Source of the DNA: Crambe crambe
Lineage: Eukaryota; Porifera; Demospongiae; Poecilosclerida; Crambeidae
DNA: 64,000 nt
Reading direction: 5' to 3'
NCBI GenBank assembly: GCA_963924555.1
Contig: OZ004598.1
Location: 1,264,501-1,328,500 of the forward strand
The notes below the pieces were generated by a model. It was not told the DNA's origin and made no database searches. It worked only from the letters and a program-made list of their open reading frames with translations. The position numbers and the translations under genes are program-made. Positions 1 to 11,165 of the stretch are shown here, one piece after another; within the stretch, counting starts at the first letter, position 1, and the number at the start of each line of letters is the position of its first letter.

Positions 1-1137
1 ATTCACTCAAACTAGAACATAACATCAGGGTACTTATCAGACACTTCTCACTAGCAAGTTTTTCTCACATTATGCTTGCTTACATATTATAGAGACCAGG
101 TTCACCTCTCAGTCAGCTCACTCTACATATGTGATCTCCTGAGAGTGTGAGGGATGCATCCAAGGCACGAGGGTTATTAACACTTAATTCTGCTAGCTAG
201 CACATCAGATAAGACTGTGTACTAGTAAAGAAACCTTATCTCCTAGGAAGTGACAAGTCACAAAAGCCATATCCTTCTTTGCATTCAATATACCATTGAG
301 CACAAATGACAGATACTTACATTACTTTAACACTACTGAATACCATCAGCTCAGGATTATGTAACCATTACTAGGAAAAGGGATTGATCACCATTGGGCA
401 AGAGATCAAAGCATAGCTAGCTACTGCTAAGTTTGCAATGTGCATACAATTTTCAGCCACTAAATTGTACCACAGATACATTACTTGAGCACTAGAGAAT
501 ACCAGCAGCTCAGTTGCCAAGAGGCCATTACTAGGAAAATGAATTGATCACATACCCATTGGGCAAAAGATCAAAGCATAGTTACATGCTGCTCCAATTC
601 TAATTCTGAGTGCCTGCCCTTTCACTACTAATCTGCAAGGCACATTAGAGCTAATGTATGGTTTAATTAGATAGGGTTAAGGTCATCTGAAGGTTCCACC
701 AAAGGAAGAGTGAAATCAGACCCTAATGTGACATCATCAACCAGGTGAAGACTGTCTACCCATAAGTCATCCTTACCCTATTGTGATATCAACCCTATTG
801 CGCTTGCCACATTAACATTATTATGACATCATCATTACATCATCAAGAGTTATGGACAATAATGCATGAGAGGATCCCACCCATATCAACTCTTTCTGAT
901 TAAATGCAGTCTTAGTTTGCATAATGTGCAGAAGTGATACGCATGAACTACATACAGTGTGTATGAACTATACAGGTGTATACGTGACAGAGTTGTTTAT
1001 TTAGAGTAGACCATGTGTATCTTATCCTGTATAGCATGTGTCATAACAAGTAATCATTAAGCTTGCTGTTGACATGTGAGTCCAAAGGTCACATAGTACA
1101 AAAGTGGCAATTTCTGGTCTTTCAGGGCTTGAGGGTG
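1..1137. other. Intergenic or 3' flank, no gene seen
   Basis: No convincing exon was found. The last exon of the minus-strand SIRT5-like gene, which should encode the family's conserved C-terminal strand, ought to lie here or beyond the window edge, but I could not find its expected FQGPCG-like motif. The only clear structure is a diverged tandem duplication, listed separately. Confidence 0.5.
311..595. repeat. Diverged tandem duplication, two copies
   Basis: Positions 311-430 and 474-595 share a long common text, including CCATTACTAGGAAAA, ATTGATCAC and GATCAAAGCATAG in the same order, with small indels. The copies are offset by about 163 bp. No coding content is visible. Confidence 0.7.
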
Positions 1138-1317
1138 TACAGTGGAACCCCTAAACACGAACTCCCTGAAATGCAAAAACCTCTCTAATCAGGACACTTT
1201 CTCTTGTCCCAACACAATATAAATGTGTATAATTTAACCCCTGAAATAGGGACACCTCTCTAATCAGGACACTTTTCGCTGGTCCCAAAGGTGTCTGCAT
1301 TTAGAGGTTCCACTGTA
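1138..1317. mobile_element. MITE, TA-flanked, CAGTGGAACC termini
   Basis: This 180-bp element is bounded by inverted termini TACAGTGGAACCCCTAAA and its near complement at 1300-1317. The TA at each end suits a Tc1/mariner-type target. A second copy in the opposite orientation lies at 7516-7674 and a fragment at 55706-55776. It has no ORF and is presumably non-autonomous. Confidence 0.75.
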
Positions 1318-1372
1318 GTACTATTCTAAATATCCAGAATAGTTACATCTCTTCTTAGTTATTTGCTCTCAC

Positions 1373-3868
1373 CTGAGGGCACCTGTGACAGGCGTGGGTT
1401 CCAGGTTGAATTCTGCAACAGGGACCCCCTGAGCAGCCAGCATGGGGGCAAATCCAGCTGCTGGGTACACCACTGAAGAGGTACCAACCTAGAATGAAGC
1501 AAAAAAAAAGTCAGAGAACTCAGCTCAGTGCTCTCAAACATTGCTCCAAATGATCTCAAATCTTAGCCCTCAAGTATGGTAGTAGTCAATATGTCTGCCC
1601 ATGCTTATCACATCTGGCTCTGTTGGCCCACCATGACCTCTCTATTTCAAGGGGATTGGTATCCTATACTTGATATTGAACGTTTATGTTTAATGAATGG
1701 CATACTGCTCTAGCAGCTGTCGTAATTCTACAGTTAATGATACAGTAAATCATCCACTTGATCCTATTACTGAGCAGTATGTCTAGCTGCCCTCTGGAGC
1801 AGCACGACATCAATTTCAGTGCTGTCTTTGTGAAGAACATGCTATTATGTCATGTAGTCATCTTGAATGGTTAGTTCTTATTCACTCACTCACCAGCAAG
1901 CAGAGGTCACACTGCTTCAAGACTTTGTCCACCTCTTCCAACACCGCAGGGTCCAAACCTTCTCCAAACCACACCACATGAGGTCGCAACAAACCCTTAC
2001 ACTTCCTGCAACTGATACAGCAGGCAAGAGCATGTAACAACCATGTAACAACTATGTAAATAACCATGTAACCATCTTCGAATAGCTATGTATGTACAAG
2101 TTAGTTGTCATTTCTGACAAAATGGATAATAGTTACTCTTTCACTGGATAGTGCAGGTTGAGAAGGTCCTATAATAAGAACAAATTGACCTGATATTGGA
2201 TGGCAGAGTAATTTGAACTGATTTTGGATATCCTTCCAGTGGTGGGACCTAACTGCAATTTTGCCTGGATATTTGTTCTGCATCAGACTATTAATTTCCC
2301 CCTTGCTTTCCTGGTTAATTGAGTTTCTCATGAAATGGATTGAGGAATTCGCCATGCATGCATGTAGGAGTCGAGGAGGAAAGAAGTAAAGGTGCACTCC
2401 CCTATATTTATAAAACAAACTTTTAATCCTCATAGGAATGTATTCAGTTACAATGAAGCAGCTCACTGCTATCCCATGAAGTAACATATTTAGCTCACAT
2501 TCTTCCATCCAGTGTAGTGAATGGATGAATGGACAGCTCAAGAAACAGTCCATCTTTCAAATGATGTGTTTGTTGATTATTAATTAGTAAGGGAAGTGAA
2601 TCAATATTAGGGAGCACAGTGTGAGAATCCATTCAATGGAACAGCCATCTCCCCAGCACACCATATAAGCATAGGGACCCACTATGCCTTCAAGTATATC
2701 TTCCCTTTGATGTGGTCAATAGATTAACCACTAATACCACTACCCCATTCCTTTGCTAAAATTTATTGGGTGGCAGGTTCTGTATGTATGTGTGTGTGCG
2801 CACACGTGCATGGATGTGCATGGGTGTATGGATGTGCGTGCATGGATGTATGGATGTGCATGCATGTGTGTATCATGTAGAGTCCAGATTTAAATCCAAC
2901 GTACCTTGGAAGATCTGCTAAGGGTATGGCTGCATCTTTAGCATCTGGGTCAGGAGCACTGTAAAACAAACAAACAAACAAACAAAAATCAACACAACTT
3001 GTAACACTACCTTTTTTATAATAGTAACCAGATGTCACTTTTTTCTCTGATACCCTTTACCATATCAAATTTCATTTACTGGCATACCCTTTATCTTTGA
3101 GAGCGGGACAAATTGGACTGTCTCTGTTCTCTACCACTTCCCCACATTTGGTGCAACGGGTTATAAAGAGGGAACCTGCAACAATTAAAAAGTGAGAGAG
3201 TCCATGCAGAGCATGGAAGTGCCTACAAGATGTAGTATAGACGTGACAGTGAAAATTGCCACCCTTTACAGTTTCATTGTAGCCAGAGCCTAGATTATCT
3301 GAGAACTGTTACCATGTAGCTCAATGACTTTTTCTGAGCCAGCCATGTGATGAAGACGGTCAATGTTCTGTGTGATGACAGTCACTGTTCTTCCCTGAGG
3401 CTTCAGGCGCTTTTCCAGCTCAGAGATTGCCTTATGAGCTGCATTAGGTTCCTGGAAGAGAGAGGGCAAAACATCATTTGGGGGAAAGGGACTAAAAGGA
3501 GTATTAGTGACTGACCTTTGACCTCATGACCTCCCTTCTGTAGTTATAGAACTCCCACACTAGAGAAGGATTGTCTTCAAATGCTTCAGGAGTGGCCAAA
3601 ATCTTGTGCTTGGTAAGTCCTCCAATAGCCTCCAGCACCTCTGTATGAGAGAGAAAAGGATGGCTTGGCTGCAACAAAAAAAAAAGAAGCTTTCAGATCA
3701 TGTGGCCATGGCTTGCCTAAATGTTGGAACTCCACTTTCAGCGCTCATCCCAGCTCCGGAGAGAACTACTAGACTCTTAGCCTTGGAAAAAATCTCTCTA
3801 AACGCCTTCATATCACTGGAAGGACCTGTGTCTTTTTCGAGCTTTGCAAAATCATAGATACTGTACAT
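1373..3868 (-). CDS. SIRT5: Sirtuin-5-like NAD-dependent protein deacylase
   Basis: This is a class III sirtuin closest to SIRT5, which in other animals removes succinyl, malonyl and glutaryl groups from lysines, largely in mitochondria. Minus-strand exons: 3868-3717 (start [12 protein letters not shown], then [15 protein letters not shown] of the NAD site), 3640-3516 (GAGGYWR, then ATPEAF), 3451-3313 ([13 protein letters not shown] with the catalytic His region), 3175-3088 (RCTKCG, first zinc Cys pair), 2958-2905, 2011-1894 ([17 protein letters not shown], second Cys pair) and 1488-1373 ([15 protein letters not shown]). All reading phases agree across the junctions. The SIRT5-type substrate Tyr and Arg fall in the YHYRR-like segment, here YNYRREV. 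The first intron (3716-3641) starts with GC, not GT. The C-terminal exon was not found, so the model is 3'-incomplete. Start chosen as the in-frame ATG at 3868; no clear mitochondrial presequence is visible. It is divergent from CHMP4. Confidence 0.92.
2780..2873. repeat. TG/ATG-rich minisatellite in SIRT5 intron
   Basis: Imperfect runs of GTATGTGTG and GTGCATGGATGTATG-type units lie inside the intron between the exons ending at 2905 and starting at 2011. Low-complexity only; the ORF crossing it is an artefact. Confidence 0.75.
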
Positions 3869-3900
3869 ACATGAGTAATGAGTAATGTACAGTATCTATG
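3853..3900. promoter_or_regulatory. Perfect 16-bp inverted repeat over the SIRT5 start
   Basis: CATAGATACTGTACAT at 3853-3868 is the exact reverse complement of 3885-3900, with a 16-base spacer containing GAGTAAT twice. The SIRT5 start codon (3868-3866) sits at the inner edge of one arm, so a transcript starting upstream would place the ATG in a hairpin. Any effect on translation or transcription is inference. Confidence 0.6.
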
Positions 3901-4084
3901 GCAAAATAGCCAGCCATTCCTGTTGGGGGTAAAGGATCGCCAATAGATTATGGCTCGGGGAGTTCCCTAGCCAGCGCATAATGACGTCATCATTATGTCA
4001 TGTCATGTCATGTGCCAATCACACGGCTAAATAAAAACAGCTCTAAACGTTAAACTTGAACTCTCAATCTTCACTTCTTCCAAG
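3869..4084. promoter_or_regulatory. Shared divergent promoter, SIRT5/CHMP4
   Basis: The two start codons are separated by about 216 bp. The gap holds a full CRE palindrome TGACGTCA at 3982-3989, a short run of ATGTC units (about 3994-4012) and a CCAAT box at 4015-4019. No TATA box is obvious. The compact head-to-head layout suggests a bidirectional promoter; binding by CREB/ATF or NF-Y is only predicted from the motifs. Confidence 0.6.
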
Positions 4085-6173
4085 ATGGCTATGGCCGCGC
4101 TAAGTAAAATGTTTGGGGGAGGGAAAAAGGGAGAACCTCCTTCAGCACAAAATGCCATCCAGAAACTGCGAGAAACCGAGGAGATGCTATCCAAAAAGTC
4201 AGAGTTCCTTGAGAAGAGAATAGAACGAGAGTTGGCATCTGCCAAGAAGAATGGCATGAAAAATAAGAGAGGTACTATTGAGTTCTCGCTATACCCTTTA
4301 TTAAAGCTTGCTAGTTAGTGTCCAAGTTCTTCCAGTACTAGTAGTTTAGCTATCTAACTAGCTGGTTTTATGACCACTCTACCACTTCAAAGCCCACTTA
4401 TATGTGTGGTCTGTCCCTTCATAACTCTTTGACTAGTCTTAAGGACAAAGCACAATATTTTTGGTGGCCCAGAGGTGACAGTTTCCATTATGTTTTGACT
4501 TGTGAGGGGGTGTAACCCTCTTTGGATTGCTCTTGAAACCCGATATGATCTGAAGTGGGCAGTGATGACGGTTACACATGACAGGTAGAACCTTTATATG
4601 AGTTATAATTAGTCTGAGTTTGGTATAGGGATGTGGAAGATTATTATTAAGTTTCTGCATTGTAATGTAGCCATAACCTTTATGAACTCCCATTATTTAG
4701 CCGTGTTAAGTGATGCCCCCAGTGATAAATCATGTCTCCCAGTCATCAAAGATTATATGACTTGCTTTATTTTCAGCTGCATTGATGGCTCTAAAACGAA
4801 AAAAGCGTTTAGAAAAGCAATTGCTACAAATTGATGGGACATTATCCACCATCGAGTTCCAGAGGGAGGCTCTGGAAAATGCAAACACCAACACAGAAGT
4901 ACTCAAGAACATGAGCTATGCTGCCAAGGCACTCAAGACAGCCCATCAGCAGCTGTAAGTGTGAGATCACTGGTGACAATTAGTCATCACTGAAAGGGAC
5001 AGGATGGAATCTGCACTATGTTAACAATGTATGATTTGAAGGAGGAAGAACATGGTACTGTATCAGTGGCCTAGTTGTGTGATGTATTGTTAAGTTCTGT
5101 ATTCATATTATATCTTTCAGTAGGACAGTCTATAGAGGTGTTTTGTCTCTGTACTTTATGTAGAGATGTTGATGACATCCATGACATGATGGACGATATT
5201 CAGGAGCAAAATGAAATAGCTGAAGAAATCTCAACAGCCCTCTCTCAACCCATCGGGTTCAATTCAGAAATTGATGAGGTGATTACATGATAGGGATATT
5301 AATAATTAATATCAGTGCAGATATCAACAAAAACATTCAAAAAAGTAAACATTATTTGAGTCCACTATATAGTCTACAGAAGATAATTGCCAGGGAGTCA
5401 CTCATTCAGGCCGATAGTGGAATCTCTGATGAAGGACACTCAAAAAATAAATAAATAAAGGACGATCTAAAATACCTTTGTGTATACGTTGTAGCCTCCA
5501 AGTGTGTCCATTCTTTGGAATTCCACTGTATCACATGTCACTTCCAAACATGGGTGTCTACTCTCTCTTGGAGCTTTTCTATATAAACTCTGCTACTGCA
5601 TCTGATCCCCTTTTATTATTACTTGCAGGATGATCTACTGGCAGAACTAGAAGATTTGGAGCAAGAAGAGTTGGAGAAAGGTTTACTAGAAGTGGGGGAA
5701 GTTGGAGAATCTTCAAATACTATTCAAGAAGAAGACCCTCTCGATGAGTTGCCTGCAGTCCGTAAGTAGTTTGTGTGTTAGCCAAATAATCTAATCTGTA
5801 GAACTTGGGGGACTTAGCCAAGTATCCCCCTCCCTCTCCCTGCTTCATTACCACAAACTACTTCCTTCATGGTCACATGCAAGGATTCAGCTTGGCAATC
5901 TATGTTTAGTAGGCATTGTCTTTTTGGGGAGGTTATTTATTACATCATTGTCATTTATTTGGCTTCACTATTATAATGTGTAATCTCCCCGCAGTTATCT
6001 AGAGAAGTAAATATCGTACATAGTCATGCACTGTACAATCATAATGTCACTACAGCCCTTTTACTTTTTTCCCCCACTCTCACCTAATAGCCACAGCAGC
6101 CCCAAGAAAGAAGCCAGCTGCAGTACAGGAAGAGGATGATGACTTGAGGGAGTTGGCAGCATGGGCTTCCTAA
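4085..6173 (+). CDS. CHMP4: CHMP4 / Snf7, ESCRT-III filament subunit
   Basis: Charged multivesicular body protein 4 is the main polymerising subunit of ESCRT-III, acting in membrane scission at endosomes, the midbody and the nuclear envelope. Five exons: 4085-4271, 4777-4954, 5164-5278, 5629-5761 and 6091-6173, with GT-AG junctions and compatible phases, giving 231 residues, close to the usual CHMP4 length. Recognisable stretches in order are ETEEMLSKKSEFLEKRIE, ALKRKKRLEKQL, QIDGTLSTIEFQREALENAN, AEEISTALSQPIGF and EELEQEELEKGLLE. The C-terminal acidic helix DDDLRELAAWAS is the MIM1-type motif that binds the Vps4 MIT domain. The N-terminal helix is basic as expected for membrane contact. It shares its promoter with SIRT5. 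A partial broken copy follows at 6409-6766. Confidence 0.95.
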
Positions 6174-6408
6174 AGTGTACATCTCCATCCCCAATTCAAC
6201 TGTTTTACTCCTTGATTATTATTATTATTACTATGCTATATTATTGTTTAATATGGATTTTTAGACCCATTATGACTGCAATACTTATTCTCTGGCTAGC
6301 TATTTCAGATTGCCACTATTGGCTATACATGTAATATCTATCGTCTTCTTTCTTTCTATCCTCCAATACCAGTGTGGGTGGGGCTAGCAATAGTGGACGT
6401 GAAGAAAG

Positions 6409-6766
6409 GAGATTCCTTCACCACAAATAGCTAATCCAGAAGCTACAAGAAATCGAGCAACTGCGTGTGTCTTAGTGGCATCTTTAGTCCTTAGTATACT
6501 TGGGACTTATTTATCTAGCATAGGACATTTAATTTCACTTGACATGCGGCTTGGTAGCTATTGGATAATGGTTTCTTAATTATAGCTAGCTGCTTTGATG
6601 GCTCTCAAGAAGAAGAAACGTTTGGAAAAGCAACTATTCCAGATCGATGGGACACTGTCAACCATTGAATTCCAGAGAGGGGCACTAGAAAATGCCAACA
6701 CCAATGCTGAAGTACTCACTATGCTGCCAAGGCACTCAATAGCTACAGCCCATCAGCAAAAGAAAT
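6409..6766 (+). pseudogene. Partial, decayed CHMP4 duplicate
   Basis: 6409-6467 is a diverged copy of part of CHMP4 exon 1 (CCTTCACCACAAAT then ATCCAGAAGCTACAAGAAAT), without the start codon. 6590-6766 copies exon 2 closely (ALKKKKRLEKQLFQIDGTL), still with AG before it and GTAAG after it. Relative to the parent it lacks about a dozen bases near the LKNMSYAAK region, which shifts the frame, and the intron between the pieces is reduced to about 120 bp. No copies of exons 3-5 were seen. An alternative exon is possible but the frame loss argues for a pseudogene. Confidence 0.7.
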
Positions 6767-8830
6767 GTAAGTTGTGTGCATATTATAATATCGCTGCAAT
6801 AGCTATAGCTATCTGAGTTCATTTCACCATAGCTCTAGTCTTAGCTACCTCAAACAATAGCTCTATGTCTAGCTACTATGCAAACATAGACTACTCACGA
6901 TGCAGGTGGTACGGTAACTAGCTACACCTTTGACTCTTAAAGAAACTGCCCTTTGCATAAATTAGATGATGTGCCATTAGCTATACTCACTGCAAAAGAG
7001 TTAAAGGGTGAACAGTTCCAAGTTGCAATAGTCAATTTATAACCTACGTATGTTCCGTTACACATAAAATTGTAGCTATGATGTACCTCTATTATGACAG
7101 GGTTGTACTTTGCACTGTGACTATAGTAGCATGTAGCTATGTATAGCTAGTTGGTGTGGGAGTAGATAGCTAGTATGTGTTGGTCATCTGAGCTGCATGC
7201 AGTTATATATAGCTAGCTTATGTTAGACTATCTTACGGGAACATCCATCTATACCACTATTTTCCAACGAATTAAACAATGGAGGCCATCGATATGCCAT
7301 AAATAATTAGCTGAAGGCATTAGCTGTCTCATGATGTCGAATCAACTGGGGTGATACTCTCATTAGAGAACCATGTAGCCGTCACCGTGTTACATAAAAA
7401 ATTGATACTTACGAGATGACCCCACATCATGACTATATTATTTCTGGGAAAATCTCTGACAAGAATCTCCATAACAGCATCAAGATCAGAGTCACTGATG
7501 TTATGTTATGGGAGCCTTTAAATGTGGACACCTTTGAGACCAGCGAAAAGTGTCCTGATTAGAGAGGTGTCCCTATTTCAGGGGTTAAATTATACATTTA
7601 TATTGTGTTGGGACAAGTCCTGATTAGAGAGGTTTTTGCATTTCAGGGAGTTCACACTTAGGGGTTCCAATGTATCCCATTTGTCACCATAGTGTTGTCC
7701 GGGATATCCTTAAGACTTCTGCAACTTGACTCCAAGTATACCACATTTCTCTCAACTAAAGTCAATTTAAATTAGACTAATTTAATGTAATTTAATTTAA
7801 TGTAGACTAGTAATCATACAGTGATAGAGGAAGGAACATCTGAAAGCTTCTCTCCTTTTCATGACCCCAACATGTTGCTCATGATCACCCTATCTAAATA
7901 ACTAGGTTATAAAATATTATGTCAGTCTAGCATCATGGGATGGGGCAGCTGTGCAAGGAACTGAACGAAGATTCTGATAGATTATGGCAACCATTCTCAT
8001 AAAGAGGTTCAATGGGTCATAGCAGTACCAAGTATAATTACGAAAGAACGACTCTGGATTTGAGCCCACTGCTTCAGAAACACCTGGATGGTTAGACAGA
8101 ATAATTATTACTTATGGAGAGCAAGCAGATGCTACAGTGGCATGCAGTGGTATCCTCCACTTACTATACATTAAAGTATAGGCATAGTACATTATTATAC
8201 ATGTACATCATTTCATCCAGACAACAGTAGTCAGGATCTTATTTTGAGAATGAGCTTACTTTTGTTCTTTCTTTTTTGTAAGTGGAATGGACCTACTAGC
8301 AGTGTTCTCCCCAAATATTAGTGAAGGAATAGGGGTGATTTCACACATCAAAGGGTATTTGCAGTTAATCAGCATTCTATCACATCGAAGGGAAGATGGC
8401 ATAGTGGGCTAAGGTATGCTGGGAGATTCTACCCTGCACAAGACTTGTAACAGGGACTTTAAAAACCATATTGTTCTTCAGCAGACTGAGCTGCTGGAGA
8501 ACCGGTCAGAGATCAGTGAGGACACACTTGACTTGACCACTCCCTAAGACAGCAGGGCAGCTGTGGAAAAAAGGTAGGCAAATGGAAGAGGGGGTATTGC
8601 TAGCTATAGCTACTAGCACCAGTCGGTAATCAAAGCCCAGTTCTGTAGCTATAAAAAAAACCCCAACAGCAACACAGGACTAGTTTATCCTTACCTTATT
8701 TCAATGATTGTATGGTGTTACATGTATGCTTGTAGGACTTGCTGAAGCATATACGCATGCGCATAATAGGGGTCAAAGGTCAACTGGCAACTCTCTTAGC
8801 TCTAAAATTATGCGGAGGCGGAGAGGCTCT
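6767..8830. other. Intergenic, no gene seen
   Basis: AT-rich sequence dense in AGCTAGCTA-type words. Apart from the inverted-repeat element at 7516-7674 no coding, RNA or regulatory signal could be supported. Confidence 0.5.
7516..7674. mobile_element. MITE, second copy of the 1138-1317 family
   Basis: It reads as the reverse complement of the element at 1138-1317, sharing GTGTCCTGATTAGAGAGGTG and the terminal GGGGTTCCA. The left terminus is eroded. Non-coding. Confidence 0.7.
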
Positions 8831-9172
8831 TGCCGGCCGGTAGGGACTGGCACATTCTGCCAGCATAGTTTTGGGAATAATAGGTCTATCAAAGCAGGAA
8901 GCATAATGCTGGCATAATAGGCTAAAGTGAACTCCATGGATGTTTTTATCATGTGTGCCTATACTAGCTAGCCTAGTTTGACCAAACTCGTCTGCTAATG
9001 AGATTACAGATAGCTATTTACATAGTCTTCAATACATATGACATCAGCTATGAGCATAATTAAAGAATAATAGGTCAGTAAAAAAAGAATAATGACTTTA
9101 TACAGCTGGAATTAAAGAATAGAATAATAGGGAAGCAAAAAAGCATAATGTGCCAGTCCCTACCGGCCGGCA
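8831..9172. mobile_element. MITE with 30-bp GC-rich terminal inverted repeats
   Basis: TGCCGGCCGGTAGGGACTGG begins the left end (8831-8860) and its complement ends the right end (9143-9172); over 30 bp there is one mismatch. The 342-bp interior is AT-rich with repeated AATAATAGG words and no ORF, so it is non-autonomous. The superfamily is not clear. Confidence 0.75.
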
Positions 9173-9651
9173 TGCCACCGTCAATTTTTTATAAAACCGG
9201 AAGTGACGTAATGGGCATAATTTTAATGGAAAAAAAGAAGCATGTGTGTTGGTGTGCTGGTTACTCTCCACTTATGGCTATCATGACTTCTGAAAATTCT
9301 TATATGAAATTTCAACAACTTCTTCACCCTCCTCTTGATAAATAATACTTTACTAGACTTTTTAAAATAAGTGCATGAAATCAGGGCTAATAAAAATACT
9401 AATTGCGGTCAAAAACCATTTCTCCTTTTCAGTATAAGAAATGCATTGACTCAATAGATGTTCATGGTATATATTATCTTATATCAAAAATCAAACTTGT
9501 TCCAATAAAGCGTGTGCATGCATGATCAAACACAATTTCTGACTTCTCTGCTGCCATACTGTGTTAATATACATCACCTGTTCACCAAAATAGTTGAGTC
9601 TGTAGAAATATATCACATGAATCTAGGTTCAGGAAAGATCAAATGTTGTAG

Positions 9652-9862
9652 TAAGGTAAAGCGGGGCTATTTCGAATAGCGGGTAATTCTGTATTGTTCA
9701 AATATTTCTGAAACTACTGAAGCTTCTGAGCTCAATGGTGTAGGATATAATCTACTACTATGAATATACCTTTCAAATTAGAGCTCATAAGCTCGAGGAG
9801 TTTTGAAAATATTTGACCCTACGGAATAGCCCCACCGTTCGGAATACCCCCGCTTTGCCTTA
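9652..9862. mobile_element. MITE, TAAGGCAAAGCGGGG-type termini
   Basis: Left terminus TAAGGTAAAGCGGGGCTATT and right terminus ending CCCGCTTTGCCTTA are inverted partners, about 25 bp with a few mismatches, around a 210-bp non-coding body. Confidence 0.7.
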
Positions 9863-10248
9863 CTCTTTCCATGGGGGGAAATGTCTTCTTGGGGTCTTGC
9901 AATGAAATGACACTATTGGAAGTAATTTTGTGAAAAAAGTAGGAATTTGCATAACATCAAATACACAAGAAAATTCTCAGAACAAAACAAAATTTGCAGG
10001 CAGGAATGATACATCTTAGCACTATCAATTCACAAAAAATCAAATTCCTAATTCATGGAGAAATGAAATTTGACCACTCTCTCTACTGGTACTTTCAGCC
10101 TGTACACTTGGACTAGGTGCACTCTCAGCCTCAGGAAATCTAATGATACTACGACTAGCTACTTCATAAGCATGCACCATTACCTTCTTGAATAAGCCTT
10201 CCATATGCTTGAATATCTTTCGATGCACGTTTACCATCTTTTGTAGAA

Positions 10249-10840
10249 TAAGGTAGATTGGGGTAACTTGGGACACTCTTACTACAAATGATGATATCTC
10301 TGCAACCGCTTTAGCTATAAACAAGCTTTAAGTTGCAAGAGATAGAGTAACCTTTCTAGTCCCTGGCTGAGCTAAAGATGATTGGTATTGCTTACTAATT
10401 AATTGGCTACAATTCGCCAATGTGTAGTATGTGGAAATTCCTTTTCAGGATAACTTGGGACACTGCATGTCCATGCAATTTTGACAAAGCTTAAACAGTG
10501 CACTATGCATGTTTTGCCGACTGATCACTTTTTTAAAACACAGAGATCATTATGCAGCATTATCTCAGTGAGTAGAATATTGATAAATCAGTTCAGTAAG
10601 TTTGAAGTTAGTTTATTAAGTTTTTTCTTGCGGTCTTGTAAAATCAGCAGAGTGTTTAGGGCTGCTTTTTACCAACAGAGTAACCAAAACACTCTAGACT
10701 GGCTTCAGAGAGAGACAAAGCATAAATGTTTATGTGTGCAAAATAAGATCTTGAAACTCTTAGTAATCTCGAAGCAAGATTGAAATAAAACTCCACCGTC
10801 CCAAGTTACTCTGTGTCCCAAGTCACCCCGCTTTGCCTTA
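10249..10840. mobile_element. Longer MITE-like element of the same terminal family
   Basis: The right end CACCCCGCTTTGCCTTA (up to 10840) and left end TAAGGTAGATTGGGGTAACT (from 10249) are inverted partners, followed inward by CTTGGGACAC on both sides. The roughly 590-bp interior has ORFs of about 100 codons with no recognisable protein. It shares its outer terminal word with the element at 9652-9862. Confidence 0.65.
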
Positions 10841-11165
10841 GAGCCTAAACTCACACAAAAACAGCTGCCATTCTTTATGGTAATTTATGCTGAGTTTGCA
10901 GTAATTTTCCGGGTACTGTTTGTATTCTCAGAAAATTAACATTGTATTACGGCAATGGACTTCCGGTGCACTGGCGATTCGACTGACTGTGTATCATTAT
11001 CTCTTTATATTCAAAATAAAGCTCGCTTCCTGCATTTTGCAACTATGGAAACTGCGCAGAAGTGGCAGGAAGTGGATAGAAAAGGCAGGAACTGCGCATG
11101 CCACGTGTTCTTTTTCAACTTTTGAACTAAAATCAAAGTTGGTGTCTGTGTTAGTCAGGTTTACC

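Noticed and set aside
2763-3038. His/Thr-rich ORF with [14 protein letters not shown] text
   Set aside because: It reads through an intronic minisatellite; only the [16 protein letters not shown] part is a SIRT5 exon.
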